From RH-AL1 sp965277355 (GTDB lineage: Bacteria; Pseudomonadota; Alphaproteobacteria; Rhizobiales; Beijerinckiaceae), in the NCBI GenBank assembly GCA_965277355.1, contig CBDICN010000001.1, positions 744,001 to 808,000 of the forward strand: a DNA stretch of 64,000 nucleotides, read 5' to 3'. The first letter of the stretch is position 1, and each line of letters opens with the position of its first letter. The notes beneath the pieces are model-generated. The model worked only from the letters and a program-made list of their open reading frames with translations, did not search any database and was not told the origin of the DNA. Below are positions 8,067-16,150 of this stretch, piece by piece. The position numbers and the translations under genes were made by a program.

Positions 8067-8068
8067 TC

Positions 8069-8260
8069 TCAGTGTTCTTTCGGCTTTAGAGCCGGATCGC
8101 CATTGAATCGATGCTTTGCAGCGACCGACCAGTCATCAGGCGATACCTGTCTGACGTGGTGCGGAGCCGCACTTCCACCCCGTGATAATTTTGCGCAGAA
8201 GTCGGATACTAATTCAAACGTCCGAATTGCATGATTTTTCGTTACACTAACGGCCCGCAA
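8069..8260 (-). CDS. Hypothetical small protein in AT-richer island
   Basis: A 63-residue frame beginning with TTG immediately after an in-frame TAG, so it cannot extend upstream. It contains TFELVSDFCAKLSRGG and SPDDWSVAAKHRFNG segments and ends just before the GTG of the following frame. Codon use and composition are more AT-rich than the surrounding chromosome, as expected for acquired DNA or a gene fragment. No family is recognised. It could equally be the tail of a longer gene whose 5' part has been lost. Confidence 0.3.
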   Translation of the reverse strand: MRAVSVTKNHAIRTFELVSDFCAKLSRGGSAAPHHVRQVSPDDWSVAAKHRFNGDPALKPKEH

Positions 8261-8498
8261 CTATCGGACATGACGGCACGCAATGCTGAGCTGCTCAATC
8301 GTGTGCATGTTTTTGCTCACTGGCGCGCTTCCTCTACGATTCCAATTTTGCCGAAGGCTTTCTAACCGTCCGTTTCTGTAAGATCGAAAAACAGGACCGC
8401 AACGAGACTGGCGCGATGTAGTTCGGTTATCGAGAAAAGAATTCTCGGATTTGAGAAGGAAGCTGTACGCGCTTTCGCTCGCGCTCCGAAGCCGACCA

Positions 8499-9401
8499 TC
8501 ACCCCCGCGCCATCTCCATCGCCGCGCTCGTGCGTACCGGCGCCGCCGACACCTTCATCCGCCAGCCCTCCAGCCGGCCGAGCGCGACGTTGCGGTAGTA
8601 GGCGGCGCGGTGCCGGTCGCCCCGGGCCAGCGCGGTCGCGGCGCGGGCCAGCGGCCGCGACACCCAGCCCGCCGCCGAAGAGGGGGGGAAGCCGTGCAGC
8701 CGCAGCACGTAGCCGAGCCCGCGCGCGTACCCCCTGCCCTTGCGCAGCATCGCCGGCTCGTCGATGTCGAGCTCGGCATGGTGGCCGTAGACGCTCGGGT
8801 CGAACACGCAGGTGAAGCCCTCGGCGAGAGCGCGCAGCATGATGTCCTGTCCCTCGCAGGCCTGCCACGGCGTCGCGGCACCGACGCCGATATCGATGTC
8901 GTAGCCGCCGACGGTCTCGAGCACCGTGCGCTTGAAGAAGGCGACCCACTCGATGCCGGTCGTGAACACCTTGTCGCGCGAGATCGCGGTGACCGTCTTC
9001 TCGAACCGCCCGTTGATGTCGCGCAACGTGCCCGCTTCCGCGGCACGCCCGGTCAGCACGTCGGCGCCGCCCGCCTCGATCCGCGCGAGCGCATGAGCGA
9101 GGAAGTGCGGCGGGTACCAGCAGTCGTCGTCCGGGAACAGCACGACGGTGCCGTTGGCGCGCCGCAGGCCGGTATTGCGGGCACGGCTCAGCCCGGCTTC
9201 GGCGGGCGTGCGCATGTGGGCGATGCGGAACGGCCAACCGTCGGCGGCCGGCGACCCGACGCGGGCATCCGCGTTCTGGTCGACGACGATCACCTCGAAA
9301 TCCTTGTGGGTCTGGGCGGCCAGACTCTCGAACAGCGCCTGGAACGGCGTCGCCCTGCCGCGGGTCGCGACGATCAGCGAGAGGAGCGGAGCTGTCTGCA
9401 A
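8499..9401 (-). CDS. Family 2 glycosyltransferase (GT-A fold)
   Basis: A 300-residue cytoplasmic or membrane-associated sugar transferase. The N-terminus LLSLIVATRGR...LFESLAAQTHKDFEVIVVDQNAD is the GT2 nucleotide-sugar-binding start, and LFPDDDCWYPPHF carries the metal-binding DDD. The C-terminal part has the acceptor-side region. The start is TTG with GAGG seven bases upstream. It is divergent from a drug-efflux gene with 183 bp between. The donor and acceptor are unknown; surface polysaccharide synthesis is likely from the family. Nothing nearby forms a full polysaccharide locus, so it may have arrived alone with the accessory block. Confidence 0.88.
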   Translation of the reverse strand: MQTAPLLSLIVATRGRATPFQALFESLAAQTHKDFEVIVVDQNADARVGSPAADGWPFRIAHMRTPAEAGLSRARNTGLRRANGTVVLFPDDDCWYPPHFLAHALARIEAGGADVLTGRAAEAGTLRDINGRFEKTVTAISRDKVFTTGIEWVAFFKRTVLETVGGYDIDIGVGAATPWQACEGQDIMLRALAEGFTCVFDPSVYGHHAELDIDEPAMLRKGRGYARGLGYVLRLHGFPPSSAAGWVSRPLARAATALARGDRHRAAYYRNVALGRLEGWRMKVSAAPVRTSAAMEMARG

Positions 9402-9456
9402 GGGTTGACCTCGTGCAGGATGCCGGAGAAGTGAGACACCCCGCCGTCTCTTCTGC

Positions 9457-9502
9457 CTTAAGCGACCGCCGCGGACACCAACGCGCTGTCATTACGCTTA
9501 AG
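9457..9502. repeat. 8-bp inverted repeat between divergent genes
   Basis: CTTAAGCG at 9457-9464 is repeated in inverted orientation as CGCTTAAG at 9495-9502, with a 30-bp spacer, in the intergenic region between the GT2 gene and the DHA2 efflux gene. The position, between two divergent starts, would suit a regulator-binding site. No regulator gene lies beside it, so this is only a candidate. Confidence 0.3.
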
Positions 9503-9584
9503 AGACCCTTATCGGCTTCACGAGACGCGCGGCGCACCCGCTGCGTCGCGGCCATCATCCGGAGCGATCATCCTGACCAAGACG

Positions 9585-10958
9585 GTGCATGCCGACGGCC
9601 TGCCGGTGCCGCAGCGCTACTGGTCGATGGCGGCGATCGCCCTCGGCATCACCATGGCCGTGCTCGACTCCGCCGTGGCCAATATCGCGCTGCCGGCGAT
9701 CGCCCGCCAGCTGCACGCCTCGCCGGCGCAGGCGGTCTGGGTGATCAACGCCTACCAGCTCGCGATCGTCGTCACCCTGCTGCCGATGGCGGCCCTCGGC
9801 GAGCGCGTCGGGTACCGCCGCGTCTATCAGCTCGGCCTCGTGGTGTTCACCGCCGGCTCGCTCGCCTGCGCGCTGTCGCATAGCCTGCCGCTGCTGATCG
9901 TCTCGCGGATAGGCCAGGGGTTCGGGGCGGCAGCGATCATGAGCGTCAACGGCGCGTTGGTGCGCTTCACCTACCCGCAGGCCTTGCTCGGCAAGGGGGT
10001 CGGCATCAACGCGCTCGTCGTGTCGGTGGCCTCGGCGATCGGACCGACCATCGCCGCCGGCATCCTCGCGGTGGGCTCGTGGGAGTGGCTGTTCGCGATC
10101 AACGTGCCGATCGGCATCGTCAACATCGCGCTGGCGGCGCGGGCGCTTCCCTATTCGGACCAGTCCGCCACTCGCTTCGACGCAACGAGCGCGGGCCTCA
10201 GCGCGCTGATGTTCGGCCTGTTCTTCGTCGGCGTCGACGGATTCGGCCACGGCGGTGGGGCCACCATCCCCGCGCTCGAGGTCGCGGTCGCCGTCGCGGC
10301 GGCGTGGCTGCTGGTCCGCCGCGGCGCTCGGACCATCAATCCGCTGATCCCGGTCGACCTGATGCGCATCCCGATCTTCGCGCTCTCGGCGGCGACCTCC
10401 GTCTGCTCGTTTGCGGCCTACATGCTCGCCTTCGTGTCGCTGCCGTTCTACTTCGAGACGGTGCTGCATCGCGACCAGGTGCAGACCGGCCTCCTGATGA
10501 CGCCTTGGCCGGTGGCGCTCGGCCTTGCGGCACCGCTCGCCGGGTGGCTGTCCGACCGGCTGTCGAGCGCGGTCCTCGGCAGCGCCGGCCTCGCCGTGCT
10601 CGCGGTCGGCCTGACGCTCCTCGCCATCCTGCCCGCGAACGCCTCCACGGCCGACATCGTCTGGCGCATGGCGTTGTGCGGGGCCGGGTTCGGTTTCTTC
10701 CAATCCCCCAACAACCGCACCATGCTGTCCGCCGCGCCGCGCCAGCGAGCCGGCGCGGCCGGCGGCATGCTGGCGACCGCGAGGCTGGTGGGGCTGACCG
10801 GCGGCGCGGCCCTGGCCGCCGTGATCTTCCGCCTCGCGCCGCACGGCGCCGAGATGGCCGATCTGCTCGTCGGAACGGGCTTTGCGGTGGTCGCGGCCCT
10901 CGTCAGCCTGCTTCGCCTCTCGGACCGCACGCCCGCGACAGCGCTGGCGGCGCGCTGA
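9585..10958 (+). CDS. DHA2-family MFS multidrug efflux transporter
   Basis: A 457-residue, probably 14-span inner-membrane transporter. Motif D1/A-like features are present: LDSAVANIALPAIARQL in the first helix, GERVGYRRVYQ in the loop between helices 2 and 3 and SRIGQGFGAA in helix 4, all typical of the EmrB/QacA group of proton-driven drug exporters. The likely start is the GTG at 9585; a GGAG further upstream leaves a slightly longer version possible. No membrane-fusion partner gene is adjacent, so it may act alone across the inner membrane. The substrate cannot be read from sequence. Confidence 0.9.
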   Translation: MHADGLPVPQRYWSMAAIALGITMAVLDSAVANIALPAIARQLHASPAQAVWVINAYQLAIVVTLLPMAALGERVGYRRVYQLGLVVFTAGSLACALSHSLPLLIVSRIGQGFGAAAIMSVNGALVRFTYPQALLGKGVGINALVVSVASAIGPTIAAGILAVGSWEWLFAINVPIGIVNIALAARALPYSDQSATRFDATSAGLSALMFGLFFVGVDGFGHGGGATIPALEVAVAVAAAWLLVRRGARTINPLIPVDLMRIPIFALSAATSVCSFAAYMLAFVSLPFYFETVLHRDQVQTGLLMTPWPVALGLAAPLAGWLSDRLSSAVLGSAGLAVLAVGLTLLAILPANASTADIVWRMALCGAGFGFFQSPNNRTMLSAAPRQRAGAAGGMLATARLVGLTGGAALAAVIFRLAPHGAEMADLLVGTGFAVVAALVSLLRLSDRTPATALAAR

Positions 10959-10983
10959 CGCCGTAGCGCGAAAGGGGGCGGGA

Positions 10984-11469
10984 ATGTCGGACACAGCCAT
11001 CACGTTGCGCCGCGCGACGACGGCCGATGCCGATGCTGTGCGCGACCTCACGCGGACCGCCTATGCCGAATGGGTGGAGGTGCTGGGCCGAGAGCCGCTG
11101 CCGATGCAGGCGGACTGCGCGCAGGCGATCGCAGCGCACAGGATCGATTGTCTCTGGCTCGACGGTGTGCTCGCCGGGCTCATCGAGATGGCGGAGGCGA
11201 GCGATCACCTCTTGATCGTGAACGTCGCGGTCCGACCCGGCATGCGGAAGCGCGGCCTCGGCCGGAGCCTCCTCGCCCATGCGGAGGAGGTCGCCGTCTC
11301 GCTCGATCGTCCCGAGGTGCGGCTCTACGCCAACGCGCTCATGGCCGGCAATCTGGCCCTCTACGACAGCCTGGGTTATCGCGAGGACCGTAGGGAGACC
11401 GGCGCTCTCGGGGTCGTGGTCCACATGAGCAAGGCGCCCCGACGCCAGGCTCGGTCGGGAGGCGTCTAG
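10984..11469 (+). CDS. GNAT family N-acetyltransferase
   Basis: A 161-residue acetyl-CoA-dependent acyltransferase. The acetyl-CoA binding loop is visible as VNVAVRPGMRKRGLGRSLL (motif A, R/Q-x-x-G-x-G/A form), and NLALYDSLGYRE is the usual C-terminal motif B. The ATG at 10984 follows a GGGGGCGGG Shine-Dalgarno-like run. It begins 25 bp after the efflux gene and may be co-transcribed with it. Its stop lies one base from the stop of tatC, which is convergent. The substrate (amine, amino acid or drug) is unknown. Confidence 0.9.
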   Translation: MSDTAITLRRATTADADAVRDLTRTAYAEWVEVLGREPLPMQADCAQAIAAHRIDCLWLDGVLAGLIEMAEASDHLLIVNVAVRPGMRKRGLGRSLLAHAEEVAVSLDRPEVRLYANALMAGNLALYDSLGYREDRRETGALGVVVHMSKAPRRQARSGGV

Positions 11470-11470
11470 A

Positions 11471-12271
11471 CTAGGAGGCGCCCGCCGCCTCGTCCGCGGC
11501 GCGCTTCGCCTCGTCGCGGGCGCGCCTCTGCTCGATGAGCCCGACGGAGATGATCGAGCCCTCGTAGAGCCCGTAGGCCGGCACGGCGAGCGCCAGCATC
11601 GAGAAGGCGTCCGGTGGCGTCAGCACCGCCGACGCGGCGAAGACGAGCACGATCGCGTAGCGCCGCTTGGCGCGCAGGAAGACCGTGTCGACGATGCCGA
11701 TCTGGCCGAGCAGGGTCAGGACCACCGGCAGCTGGAACATCAGGCCGAAGGCGAAGATCAGCGTCATGATCAGCGAGAGATATTCGCTGACCCGCGGCAG
11801 CAACTCGATCTGCGCCCTGCCCGGCTGCTTGGGCTGCTCCATGCCGATGAAGAAGTGAAGCAGGTTCGGCATGACGATGAAGTAGACGAGCAACGCGCCG
11901 AACAGGAAGAACACCGGCGTCGCGAAAAGGTAGGGCCGGAAGGCGTTGCGCTCGTGCTTGTAGAGCCCCGGCGCGACGAAGGCGTAGATTTGCGTGAACA
12001 CGACGGGGCAGGAGACATAGGCGGCGGCGAAGAACGCCACCCTGATCTGGGTGAAGAAGAACTCCTGCGGCGCCGTGTAGATCAGCCGCGCGTCCGGACC
12101 CGCGATGTTCGAGTAGGGCACGACGAGCAGGTTATAGAGATCCTTGGCGAAGAAGAAGCAGACGAGGAACGTGACAAGGAACGCCCCGAGCGCCTTGATG
12201 AGGCGCGAGCGGAGCTCGACAATGTGGTCCATGAGAGGCGCTTTGGTCGCCTCGATATCGGCATCGGTCAT
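11471..12271 (-). CDS. tatC: Twin-arginine translocase subunit TatC
   Basis: A 266-residue, six-span membrane protein that recognises twin-arginine signal peptides of folded exported proteins. The N-terminal family signature MDHIVELRSRLIKAL is at about residues 14-28, and FRPYLFATPVFFLFG and the C-terminal ALAVPAYGLYE helices follow. I chose the ATG giving MTDADIEATK as start; an in-frame extension of 20 residues upstream looks non-coding. It closes the tatA-tatB-tatC operon. In related genomes serS normally follows; here a convergent acetyltransferase lies one base beyond the stop. Confidence 0.97.
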   Translation of the reverse strand: MTDADIEATKAPLMDHIVELRSRLIKALGAFLVTFLVCFFFAKDLYNLLVVPYSNIAGPDARLIYTAPQEFFFTQIRVAFFAAAYVSCPVVFTQIYAFVAPGLYKHERNAFRPYLFATPVFFLFGALLVYFIVMPNLLHFFIGMEQPKQPGRAQIELLPRVSEYLSLIMTLIFAFGLMFQLPVVLTLLGQIGIVDTVFLRAKRRYAIVLVFAASAVLTPPDAFSMLALAVPAYGLYEGSIISVGLIEQRRARDEAKRAADEAAGAS

Positions 12272-12369
12272 CGTTGCGCGCCAGCGGGGCCGGGCCCCCT
12301 CCTCAAGGTCGTTCCGGCCGCTGTTACGCACCCTCCGGCGATGAAAGTCTTGCTTTTTCGCTGCGGCGC

Positions 12370-12942
12370 TTAGGCCGGATGGGTCGCCGGCTCCGACAGG
12401 GGCTCGTGCCGGGTCGCGGTGTGCTGGGCTGGCGAAGGGGCCGGTGCGGCATCCGCCGGCTGGGTCACGGCGTCATGGGCCGGCTCGACGGCGTCATGGG
12501 CCGGCTCGACGGTCGAGGTGGCGGGAGGCGAGGCGGAAGCAGGCGAGACGGAAGCAGGCGAGGCGGGGTCAGGCGAGACATCATCAAGCAGGACACGGGG
12601 AGCGGAAGCGGCAGCAGACGACGCGGTCGAGCCGGCGGACGCATCCGGCGGGGGCAGGAACGGCTTGCTTGCGACGGCGTCGTTCATGTGCGTGTGGAGC
12701 TGATCGAGACCGAGGTCGACGCGCGTGCTCTTGGACAGTTCCTGCGCCTCGCGGCGGAGATCGGCCATGTCGGCCTCCCGCATCGCGTCCATGAATTGGC
12801 CTTGGAACTCGCTCGCCATGCGCTTCATCTTGCCGACGAACTGCCCGGCCTGCCGCATGACCCTGGGCAGATCCTTCGGCGGGATGAAGATCAGGGCGGC
12901 TGCGCCGACGATCAGGAACTTCGTGGCATCGAAATCGAACAT
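12370..12942 (-). CDS. tatB: Sec-independent translocase subunit TatB
   Basis: A 190-residue protein with the TatB pattern: a short N-terminal membrane helix (FLIVGAAALIFI), the conserved proline hinge (PPKDLPRVMRQ), an amphipathic helix, and a long Pro/Ala/Ser-rich acidic tail. It partners TatC in signal-peptide binding. The tail contains exact tandem DNA duplications: a 21-bp unit repeated at 12471-12512 (peptide VEPAHDA twice) and shorter PASVSPASAS units nearby. These are probably slippage products in a disordered region without functional constraint. The gene starts 24 bp after tatA. Confidence 0.96.
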   Translation of the reverse strand: MFDFDATKFLIVGAAALIFIPPKDLPRVMRQAGQFVGKMKRMASEFQGQFMDAMREADMADLRREAQELSKSTRVDLGLDQLHTHMNDAVASKPFLPPPDASAGSTASSAAASAPRVLLDDVSPDPASPASVSPASASPPATSTVEPAHDAVEPAHDAVTQPADAAPAPSPAQHTATRHEPLSEPATHPA

Positions 12943-12966
12943 CGCGCGCTACCCTCGAGCCGAGGC

Positions 12967-13293
12967 TCAACCGGCCTTGTGCGGCTCGGTGACCCGAGGA
13001 TCGGTCATGCGGGGATCGGTCATGCGGGGATCGAGCTGGCCCTGCGCGACAGGCTGCGGCTGCGGCGCGGGAGCCGGCGCCTGTTGCTGCACCGGATAAT
13101 GGTCGATCGAGCGCACCGGCTCGACCGGACGGGCAGCCGCAGACTTCTCGTCGTCCTCCGACAAGCCCTTCTTGAAACTCTTGATGCCCTTGGCGACGTC
13201 GCCCATAACGTCCGAGATCTTGTTGCGGCCGCCGAACACCAGCAGGAGAATACCGCCCAGGATAATCCAGTGAATAATAGACATGCTGCCCAT
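12967..13293 (-). CDS. tatA: Sec-independent translocase subunit TatA
   Basis: A 108-residue pore-forming component of the Tat translocase: membrane helix SIIHWIILGGILLLVFG, then the FGGRNKISDVMGDVAKGIKSF hinge and amphipathic helix, then a Pro/Gln-rich tail. The ATG at 13293 has a GGAG eight bases upstream; an internal ATG three codons later is the alternative start. The tail has tandem 15-bp DNA repeats near 12997-13035 (peptide DPRMT repeated). It is the first gene of tatABC and lies 91 bp after scpB, so it may have its own promoter or be read from scpAB. Confidence 0.97.
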   Translation of the reverse strand: MGSMSIIHWIILGGILLLVFGGRNKISDVMGDVAKGIKSFKKGLSEDDEKSAAARPVEPVRSIDHYPVQQQAPAPAPQPQPVAQGQLDPRMTDPRMTDPRVTEPHKAG

Positions 13294-13384
13294 GACGTGC
13301 GCTCCGCGCCAGCTCGTTTGTCTCGCTCGCTTCAGACTTATTCGTCCCGCCGGGTGAAAACAAGGCGAACCGGGCCGGCGCGCC

Positions 13385-14119
13385 TCAGGCGAACGGATCG
13401 CGGTCCAAGGAGTCGGGCTCATCGAGCGGCTCGGCGGCAGCGGCCGTCTCCTCGTCCGCGGCATCGAGCGGATCTTCGTCGTCGCGCGGGTCGCCGTCAT
13501 TGGGCAGCGGCACTGCGAAGCCGGCTGGCAGCCGTCCGTCGAACAGCCCCGCGCCGCGCAGATCGTCCAGGCCCGGCAGATCGCCGATCGTCTCCAGCCC
13601 GAAATGCAACAGGAATCCTTCGGTCGTGCCGTAGGTGATCGGCCGGCCCGGCGCACGGCGGCGCCCGCGAAGCCTCACCCAGCCGGTCTCGAGGAGCGTG
13701 TCGAGGGTGCCCTTCGAGATCGCCACGCCCCGGATGTCCTCGATTTCGGCGCGGCTCGTTGGCTGGTGGTAGGCGATGATCGCCAGCGTCTCCATCGCCG
13801 CGCGCGACAGCTTCCTGACCTCGCGCGCGCTCGCCGACAGCAGCCAGGCGAGATCGTCGGCGGTGCGAAACAGCCAGCACGATCCGGCGCGCACAAGGTT
13901 GACGCCGCGCGAGGCGTAATCCTCGCGCAGACGCGTCATCACACGCACGATATCGACGCCGTCCGGCATACGGGCCGCGAGGTCCGCCTCGGCGATCGGC
14001 TCGGCGGAGGCGAACAGCAGGGCTTCGGCGATGCGCACGCCCTCTGTCAGTTTCGCCGCGGCCGGATCGCCGCGCGGAAGCTGGACGACCTCCGGGAAGA
14101 GCCGCGTGACCTCCGCCAT
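13385..14119 (-). CDS. scpB: Segregation and condensation protein B
   Basis: A 244-residue SMC-associated kleisin partner with two winged-helix domains. Conserved segments are IAEALLFASAEPI at the N-terminus, ETLAIIAYHQPTSRAEIEDIRGV in the middle and GRPITYGTTEGFLLHFGL towards the end. The tail (about 45 residues) is acidic. With ScpA and Smc it organises and segregates the chromosome. Its ATG overlaps the scpA stop as ATGA, showing translational coupling. Longer upstream in-frame sequence is inside scpA and is not part of this gene. Confidence 0.96.
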   Translation of the reverse strand: MAEVTRLFPEVVQLPRGDPAAAKLTEGVRIAEALLFASAEPIAEADLAARMPDGVDIVRVMTRLREDYASRGVNLVRAGSCWLFRTADDLAWLLSASAREVRKLSRAAMETLAIIAYHQPTSRAEIEDIRGVAISKGTLDTLLETGWVRLRGRRRAPGRPITYGTTEGFLLHFGLETIGDLPGLDDLRGAGLFDGRLPAGFAVPLPNDGDPRDDEDPLDAADEETAAAAEPLDEPDSLDRDPFA

Positions 14120-14910
14120 CACACCACCCCGCGAAGCGGCGTCGCGGTGGCGGCCCGCACCCAGATCGGCGCGAAGGCCTCGTCCTGGCGCAGCGCGATC
14201 TGGCCTTCCTTGACCATCTCCAGCGTCACCGAAAACGCCGAGGCGCGCACCGTGCGGCGCATCGCCGGCGTCGTGCAATACGCGACGAGGAAATCGTCGA
14301 GAACGGTCCACTCGAACGCCGCGCCGACCATGCGCGAGAGCGCCTGGCGCGCCTCGGCGATCGACCAGACGAGGCGTTTCTTCAGCGTCATGGTCGAGGC
14401 GGCCTGGCGCTGGCGCTGCCGCGTATAGGCGGCGAGCAACTCGTAGACGGTCGCCGTCCACACCGGCGGCCCGCCGTCGAGCACGGCGGCGTCGGGGGCG
14501 CCGCGCAGCATCAGGTCGCGCCCAACCCGCGGCCGCGTCTCGAGCGCCCGGGCAGCCGCGCGGATCAGCTCGAGCCGCCGCAGACGCTCCGCCAGCGCCG
14601 CGGCGAGCTCGCCGGCCTCCGGCTCGTCGGCCTTGGGGCCGGCCGGCAGCAGCAGGCGCGACTTGAGATAGGCGAGCCATGCCGCCATCACGAGGTAGTC
14701 GGCGGCGAGTTCGAGTCGCAAGCCGCGCGCCGTTTCGACGAAGACGAGGTATTGCTCGGCCAGCGCCAAAACCGAGATTCTGTGAAGGTCGACCTTCTGC
14801 CGGCGGGCGAGCTCAAGCAGCAGATCGAGCGGCCCTTCGAACCCGTCGACGTCGACGATCAGGCGGTCTTCTGCCTCCACCTCGTCCATCGCGAATTCGG
14901 GGTCGCTCAT
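14119..14910 (-). CDS. scpA: Segregation and condensation protein A (kleisin)
   Basis: A 263-residue bacterial kleisin that links the heads of the Smc dimer. The family N-terminus DGFEGPLDLLLELARRQKVDL is at residues 23-43, followed by LAEQYLVF and YLVMAAWLAYLKSRLLLP; the C-terminal winged-helix region includes FSVTLEMVKEGQIALRQDEAF. It is followed immediately by scpB with a four-base ATGA overlap. It sits 40 bp after nagZ in a run of genes on the same strand (argS to tatC) that is probably transcribed as one or a few overlapping units. Confidence 0.96.
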   Translation of the reverse strand: MSDPEFAMDEVEAEDRLIVDVDGFEGPLDLLLELARRQKVDLHRISVLALAEQYLVFVETARGLRLELAADYLVMAAWLAYLKSRLLLPAGPKADEPEAGELAAALAERLRRLELIRAAARALETRPRVGRDLMLRGAPDAAVLDGGPPVWTATVYELLAAYTRQRQRQAASTMTLKKRLVWSIAEARQALSRMVGAAFEWTVLDDFLVAYCTTPAMRRTVRASAFSVTLEMVKEGQIALRQDEAFAPIWVRAATATPLRGVV

Positions 14911-14950
14911 CCGTCTCTCCGCCCCTCGCGGGCGACGGACTCTCTGCCGT

Positions 14951-15955
14951 TCAGGCTATCGCCGCAAGCATCCGATCGAGACCGGCAGCGGCATCCACAG
15001 GATCGAAGCCCCCGGCCGCCGCGCTCATCGCCGCACGCGCCGCGCTCACCCGCCTTGCCGCATCGCCCGCGAGCTGCGGGGCGACGGCAGCGACGGCCTC
15101 GGCCTCGCCGCGATCGCCGTTGCAATGCAGCGCGACATCGACGCCGGCGGCGAACAGGTTCTCAGCCTTGTCGCGGAAGGTCCCGGGCAGCGCACGCATG
15201 GAGAGGTCGTCGCTGAAAAGAAGCCCGTCGAAACCGATCGCGCCGCGGACCACGTCGCGGATCACAATCGGTGAGATCGTCGCCGGCCGCTGCGGATCGA
15301 GGGCGGTATAGACGACATGGGCGGTCATCGCCGCCGGCAGATCGCGGTTGCGGCGGAACGGCTCGAAGTCAGAGGCCTCGAGCGCCTCGCGCGAGGCCTC
15401 GACGGTTGGCAGCGCGACGTGGCTGTCGGCACGGGCGCGGCCATGTCCGGGCACATGCTTCATCACCGGCAGCACGCCGCCGTCGAGCATGCCTTGCGCG
15501 GCGGCGCGGCCGAGCCGGGCGACCGTCGCCGGATCCTTGCCGTAGGCACGATCGCCGATGACGTCGTGGGCGCCTTCGACCGGCACATCCAGCACCGGCA
15601 TGCAGTCGACATCGATGCCGACTGCCCTGAGATCGTGGGCGATCAGCCGGGCGGCGAGCCGGATCGCCCCGGCGGCATCGTCCGCCAGGGCGGCGAGGCG
15701 CGTCGCCGCCGGGTAGCGCCGCCAGTGCGGCGAGCCGAGCCGCTGCACCCGCCCGCCCTCTTGATCAACCAGCACCATCGCGTCGTCGCGTCCGATCGCC
15801 GCGCGGATCTCGGATGTGAGGGCACGCACCTGGTCCGGGCGATCGACGTTGCGGGCGAACAGGATGACGCCGAGCGGATCGGCCTCCTCGAGGAAGGCCT
15901 TCTCCTCGGCGCTCAGCGTCAAGCCGAGGCAGCCGCAGACGAACGCTCGTGCCAT
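14951..15955 (-). CDS. nagZ: Beta-N-acetylhexosaminidase NagZ
   Basis: A 334-residue family 3 glycoside hydrolase of the cytoplasmic peptidoglycan-recycling pathway; it removes N-acetylglucosamine from anhydro-muropeptides. The diagnostic catalytic loop KHVPGHGRARADSH (K-H-x-P-G-H-G...D-S-H) is present, as are LVDQEGGRVQRL near residue 65 and FSDDLSMRAL, which holds the nucleophile Asp. The ATG giving MARAFVCGCLGL matches the usual N-terminus of the family; the longer reading frame upstream crosses an extragenic repeat and is not coding. Confidence 0.95.
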   Translation of the reverse strand: MARAFVCGCLGLTLSAEEKAFLEEADPLGVILFARNVDRPDQVRALTSEIRAAIGRDDAMVLVDQEGGRVQRLGSPHWRRYPAATRLAALADDAAGAIRLAARLIAHDLRAVGIDVDCMPVLDVPVEGAHDVIGDRAYGKDPATVARLGRAAAQGMLDGGVLPVMKHVPGHGRARADSHVALPTVEASREALEASDFEPFRRNRDLPAAMTAHVVYTALDPQRPATISPIVIRDVVRGAIGFDGLLFSDDLSMRALPGTFRDKAENLFAAGVDVALHCNGDRGEAEAVAAVAPQLAGDAARRVSAARAAMSAAAGGFDPVDAAAGLDRMLAAIA

Positions 15956-16098
15956 GTCACCCGCCAGGTTGGGTTGGTGTGGGTTTCGTGACGGCCGCCA
16001 GGCGCCCGCGCAAGACGGCAGGCCTACCGCGATGCCGCGCCGTATGTCCTCGCGTCCAGGTCCAGCGCTTCGGCGGGAGACATGAAGCGTCCCGGCGC

Positions 16099-16128
16099 GG
16101 ATGTCCGGGACAAATCCGGCCATGACGC
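16099..16128. repeat. Single REP-type extragenic repeat upstream of nagZ
   Basis: A solitary 30-bp copy of the same extragenic repeat seen between secD and secF, matching the arm at 2550-2579 at 26 of 30 positions, with the palindromic core TCCGGGACAAATCCGG. It lies between the SPOR-protein gene and nagZ. No inverted partner was found close by, so this is an unpaired copy. Confidence 0.7.
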
Positions 16129-16150
16129 CAATGGCGAGGCGCTTCAGCGA

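Noticed and set aside
8431..8447. Hairpin CGAGAA-AAGAA-TTCTCG after the GT2 gene as a terminator
   Set aside because: The stem is only six base pairs and lacks a T-run, so it is too weak to call.
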